The notes beneath the pieces were generated by a model. That model was not told where the DNA came from. It saw only the letters and a program-made list of their open reading frames with translations, and did no database searches. This document shows, one piece after another, positions 23,401 through 24,316 of a DNA stretch of 24,316 nt. Position 1 is the first letter of the stretch; each line of letters begins with the position of its first letter. Source of the stretch: OMOG01 sp041485845 (GTDB lineage Bacteria > Acidobacteriota > Terriglobia > Bryobacterales > Bryobacteraceae); contig JBGPKH010000053.1 of NCBI GenBank assembly GCA_041485845.1, forward strand, positions 1-24,316, given 5' to 3'. The position numbers and the translations under genes are program-made.

Positions 23401-24283
23401 CGAAGAAGAACGTCTTGTTCTTCTTGATCGGGCCGCCCACGCGCGCGCCCGTCTGGTTCCGGTTCAGTTGGTTCTTCGGAGTGCCGTTGCGGTTGTTGGA
23501 CCAACTGTTCGCCGCTAGCTTTACGTTGCGGTTGAATTCGAAAAGGCTGCCGTGAATCTGGTTCGTTCCGGAGCGGGTAATGAGCTGGACCTGCCCCGAC
23601 CCACGGCCATATTCAGCGTCCGCCGGCGACGTGACCACCCTCACCTCGTCGATGCGGTCGATGCTGGTGAACACCGTCTGCGCTCCTAACCCCGAGTTGA
23701 TGACGTTGTCCTGATTGTTGATTCCGTCCAGGGTGATGTTGAGCTGGCCGATACGCCCGCCGGTGAAGTTCGCGCCATTCACGCCGGCCTGGCTCAGCAC
23801 GAGGTCCATGGCGTTGCGGCTGGTCACCGGGAGGTCCTGCACGCGCTGCCCGTTGATCACTCCGCCAACCGATGTGGTCACGTAGCTGAGGGCGGTCTCC
23901 GACTCGGCCACTACTTCCACCGAGTCCGCCACCTGGCCCACTTCGAGCGTCATGTCCACCGTGACGCGGTCGCCCACCCGCAGCGTCTGCTCGTTGAGAA
24001 CCAGCTTCTTGAAGCCGCTCATCTCGGCGGTCAGGCGGTAGTCGCCGGGTGGTAGCGCCGAGAACTGAAATATGCCGCCGGCATTCGTTTTGACTGCCGT
24101 GGACACGCCGGTCTTGGTATTCAGTGCGGTGACGGAGGCTCCCGGCACGTTGGCGCCTGTAGGATCCAGCACCGTTCCCGAGACGACGGCATCGGTGCCC
24201 TGCGCGGCCAGTAGTGTTGCGAAAAGAAAGGCTGTCGCGAAAAGAAAGAACAACCCTGCGATGGATCGAAACGATCGAATCAT
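20492..24283 (-). CDS. TonB-dependent outer-membrane receptor with carboxypeptidase-regulatory-like domain (Oar-like)
   Basis: The 1263-residue protein starts with a signal peptide (LFFLFATAFLFATLLAAQ). A carboxypeptidase-regulatory-like beta domain follows at about 33-115 (VVSGTVLDPTGANVPGASVT, LPPGDYRLTAEMSGFKK). The plug domain at about 125-240 has RNAMDLVLSQAGV, LDGINNQDN, RIDEVRVVTSPADAEYGRGS and QVQLITRSGTNQIHGSLFEF. The remainder is a large beta-barrel that ends in an aromatic residue (LIVLGARINF), as outer-membrane proteins do. Such receptors are expanded in Acidobacteria and probably import oligosaccharides or other large nutrients; the substrate cannot be told here. GGGGGA lies a few bases before the ATG. 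No frameshift or truncation is visible. Confidence 0.95.
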   Translation of the reverse strand: MIRSFRSIAGLFFLFATAFLFATLLAAQGTDAVVSGTVLDPTGANVPGASVTALNTKTGVSTAVKTNAGGIFQFSALPPGDYRLTAEMSGFKKLVLNEQTLRVGDRVTVDMTLEVGQVADSVEVVAESETALSYVTTSVGGVINGQRVQDLPVTSRNAMDLVLSQAGVNGANFTGGRIGQLNITLDGINNQDNVINSGLGAQTVFTSIDRIDEVRVVTSPADAEYGRGSGQVQLITRSGTNQIHGSLFEFNRNVKLAANSWSNNRNGTPKNQLNRNQTGARVGGPIKKNKTFFFVLFESQLIRQSSVVTATTLTDAARNGTFRFFPGVQNGNANSNVPVVDLAGNPVTPAGATGPLQSINIFGRDPLRPVADPSGAIAKYISVLPSPNYFRTGDGLNTAGFQWQRPNPDDQYSIDFRIDHNFSAAHRVSGSYNRDQETLPIGGFLSPPVPTSPASPYTGTSHSLSLALTSSLRSNLLNELRLGMARYFARFIAPWEADASGTGILPKVGNQPFLFTLPLVTTPIPTSNDPQARKSPIYQYSENLSWLRGAHALKAGIEGRFPSGNGYVSFSVMPRIAIGNGNAAFTNFDATAIQGIGQNLTNARSLLSLLAGTVNSVSQTFNSPGGANPSYLNGEFVQRTWRQREVAWYAKDDYKVAKNLTLHLGVRWEYYGIPYEANGRLTALAGGSGSVFGISGNTFGAMFNPYATGGAMTQLQLIGRNSPNPDVQPYHRDWNNFAPAVGLSWSLPWFGKDKTVFRMGYGWGYEREGFVLLDDTNGFGQAGLTEADTFTSANYVNLVNQPTPLVPLAPQGKPLSVVPLTDRTQRINVYDNSLRTPYVQNWNVSIGRQLFKGVLLDVRYVGSKGTRLIRGTNVNEVNTIENGILDAFRTTMAGGNAPLLDGIFKGLNVPGLGVVNGTTVRGSDAVRNISTLNTFLINNDAGGFGQLINSNVFFTGVHGGLLTNAGVPPNFVTASPQYLTAELIGNYANSTYNSLQVEVTRRFANGFSYQGSYVFSKTLGEEDGSSQSLVSSYITSRNRSLDKHPLSFDNPHIFRNSGTWELPFGPGRKWLNGGHGFIKRLVEKWEIGAIFSKFAGSPLNLSDSFGTVFNTVSVTPMAYGAIPKSFGEVAKSGNNVVYFQGWTQVPDPIRQNLPANLQSSATQLAIADASGKIIIGNPVLGSNGGVQVNLLRGPGTFSLNADIIKRVTIREGGLGLEFRADFINPTNTPQWGSPNTNIDSTTFGQITSASGNRLIVLGARINF
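24219..24248 (-). repeat. 18-bp-period repeat within the receptor signal peptide
   Basis: GCGAAAAGAAAG occurs at 24219-24230 and again at 24237-24248, an in-frame six-codon period that makes the signal peptide read FLFATA-FLFATL. It lengthens the hydrophobic core and looks like a short tandem duplication. Confidence 0.6.
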
Positions 24284-24316
24284 GTATCCCCCAAAGCGAA
24301 TTGCGTGTTTACCAAC

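Noticed and set aside
20810..23518. A 902-codon open frame on the plus strand opposite the receptor gene
   Set aside because: It is antisense to a complete, well-recognised receptor, is rich in Arg/His/Val as expected for a mirror frame in GC-rich DNA, and shows no domain.
1..24316. tRNA or rRNA genes, CRISPR arrays, insertion sequences, integrases
   Set aside because: None was recognised while reading both strands. The duplicated cassette is not flanked by transposase genes or by visible terminal inverted repeats.

Overview
The window looks like chromosomal DNA of an Acidobacteriota bacterium, probably of the Solibacter/Bryobacter group. The GC content is high. There is a very large TonB-dependent, Oar-like receptor with an N-terminal carboxypeptidase-regulatory-like domain. 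TPR proteins, PD40 beta-propeller proteins, MauG-like diheme proteins, an exosortase/CTERM relic and several toxin-antitoxin pairs are also typical of that group. This assignment rests on gene-family style, not on a marker gene.

Left part (1-5885, all genes on the minus strand): the start of cvpA (cut by the window edge) overlaps purC. Next comes about 1 kb of decayed sequence with remnants of a CTERM-type surface protein and of an exosortase, then a small periplasmic cytochrome c and a membrane-anchored coiled-coil protein. A previously easy-to-miss 30-residue membrane peptide gene sits between two strong GC hairpins. A family 2 glycosyltransferase and a TPR membrane protein follow. The strand switches at about 5.9 kb, where a KDPG-aldolase-like gene begins on the plus strand.

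Centre (6.6-19.7 kb, plus strand): a four-gene cassette is present twice. Its order is histidine kinase with TPR-like ectodomain, OmpR-type response regulator, secreted TPR/PD40 beta-propeller protein, and MauG-like diheme peroxidase. Each copy has its own pair of 11-bp-period direct repeats in front of the kinase gene and in front of the propeller gene: CTGACSG in copy A, CACMAAYCC-like in copy B. These are likely binding sites of the cognate regulators. The copies have decayed in complementary ways. Copy A has a broken peroxidase (ATG to ACG start, loss of a conserved Trp, a -1 and a +1 frameshift). Copy B has a kinase with a single-base frameshift that joins it in frame to its response regulator. 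Between the copies lie a HigBA pair and a second toxin-antitoxin pair whose RelE-like toxin lacks an internal helical segment.

Right part (19.7-24.3 kb): a MntA/HepT-type toxin-antitoxin pair, a 19-codon remnant of a VapB-like antitoxin, and, on the minus strand, the 1263-residue TonB-dependent receptor.

The most interesting biology is the duplicated sensor-propeller-diheme cassette. It looks like a regulated periplasmic redox or protein-maturation unit, with each copy apparently wired to its own operator sequence.
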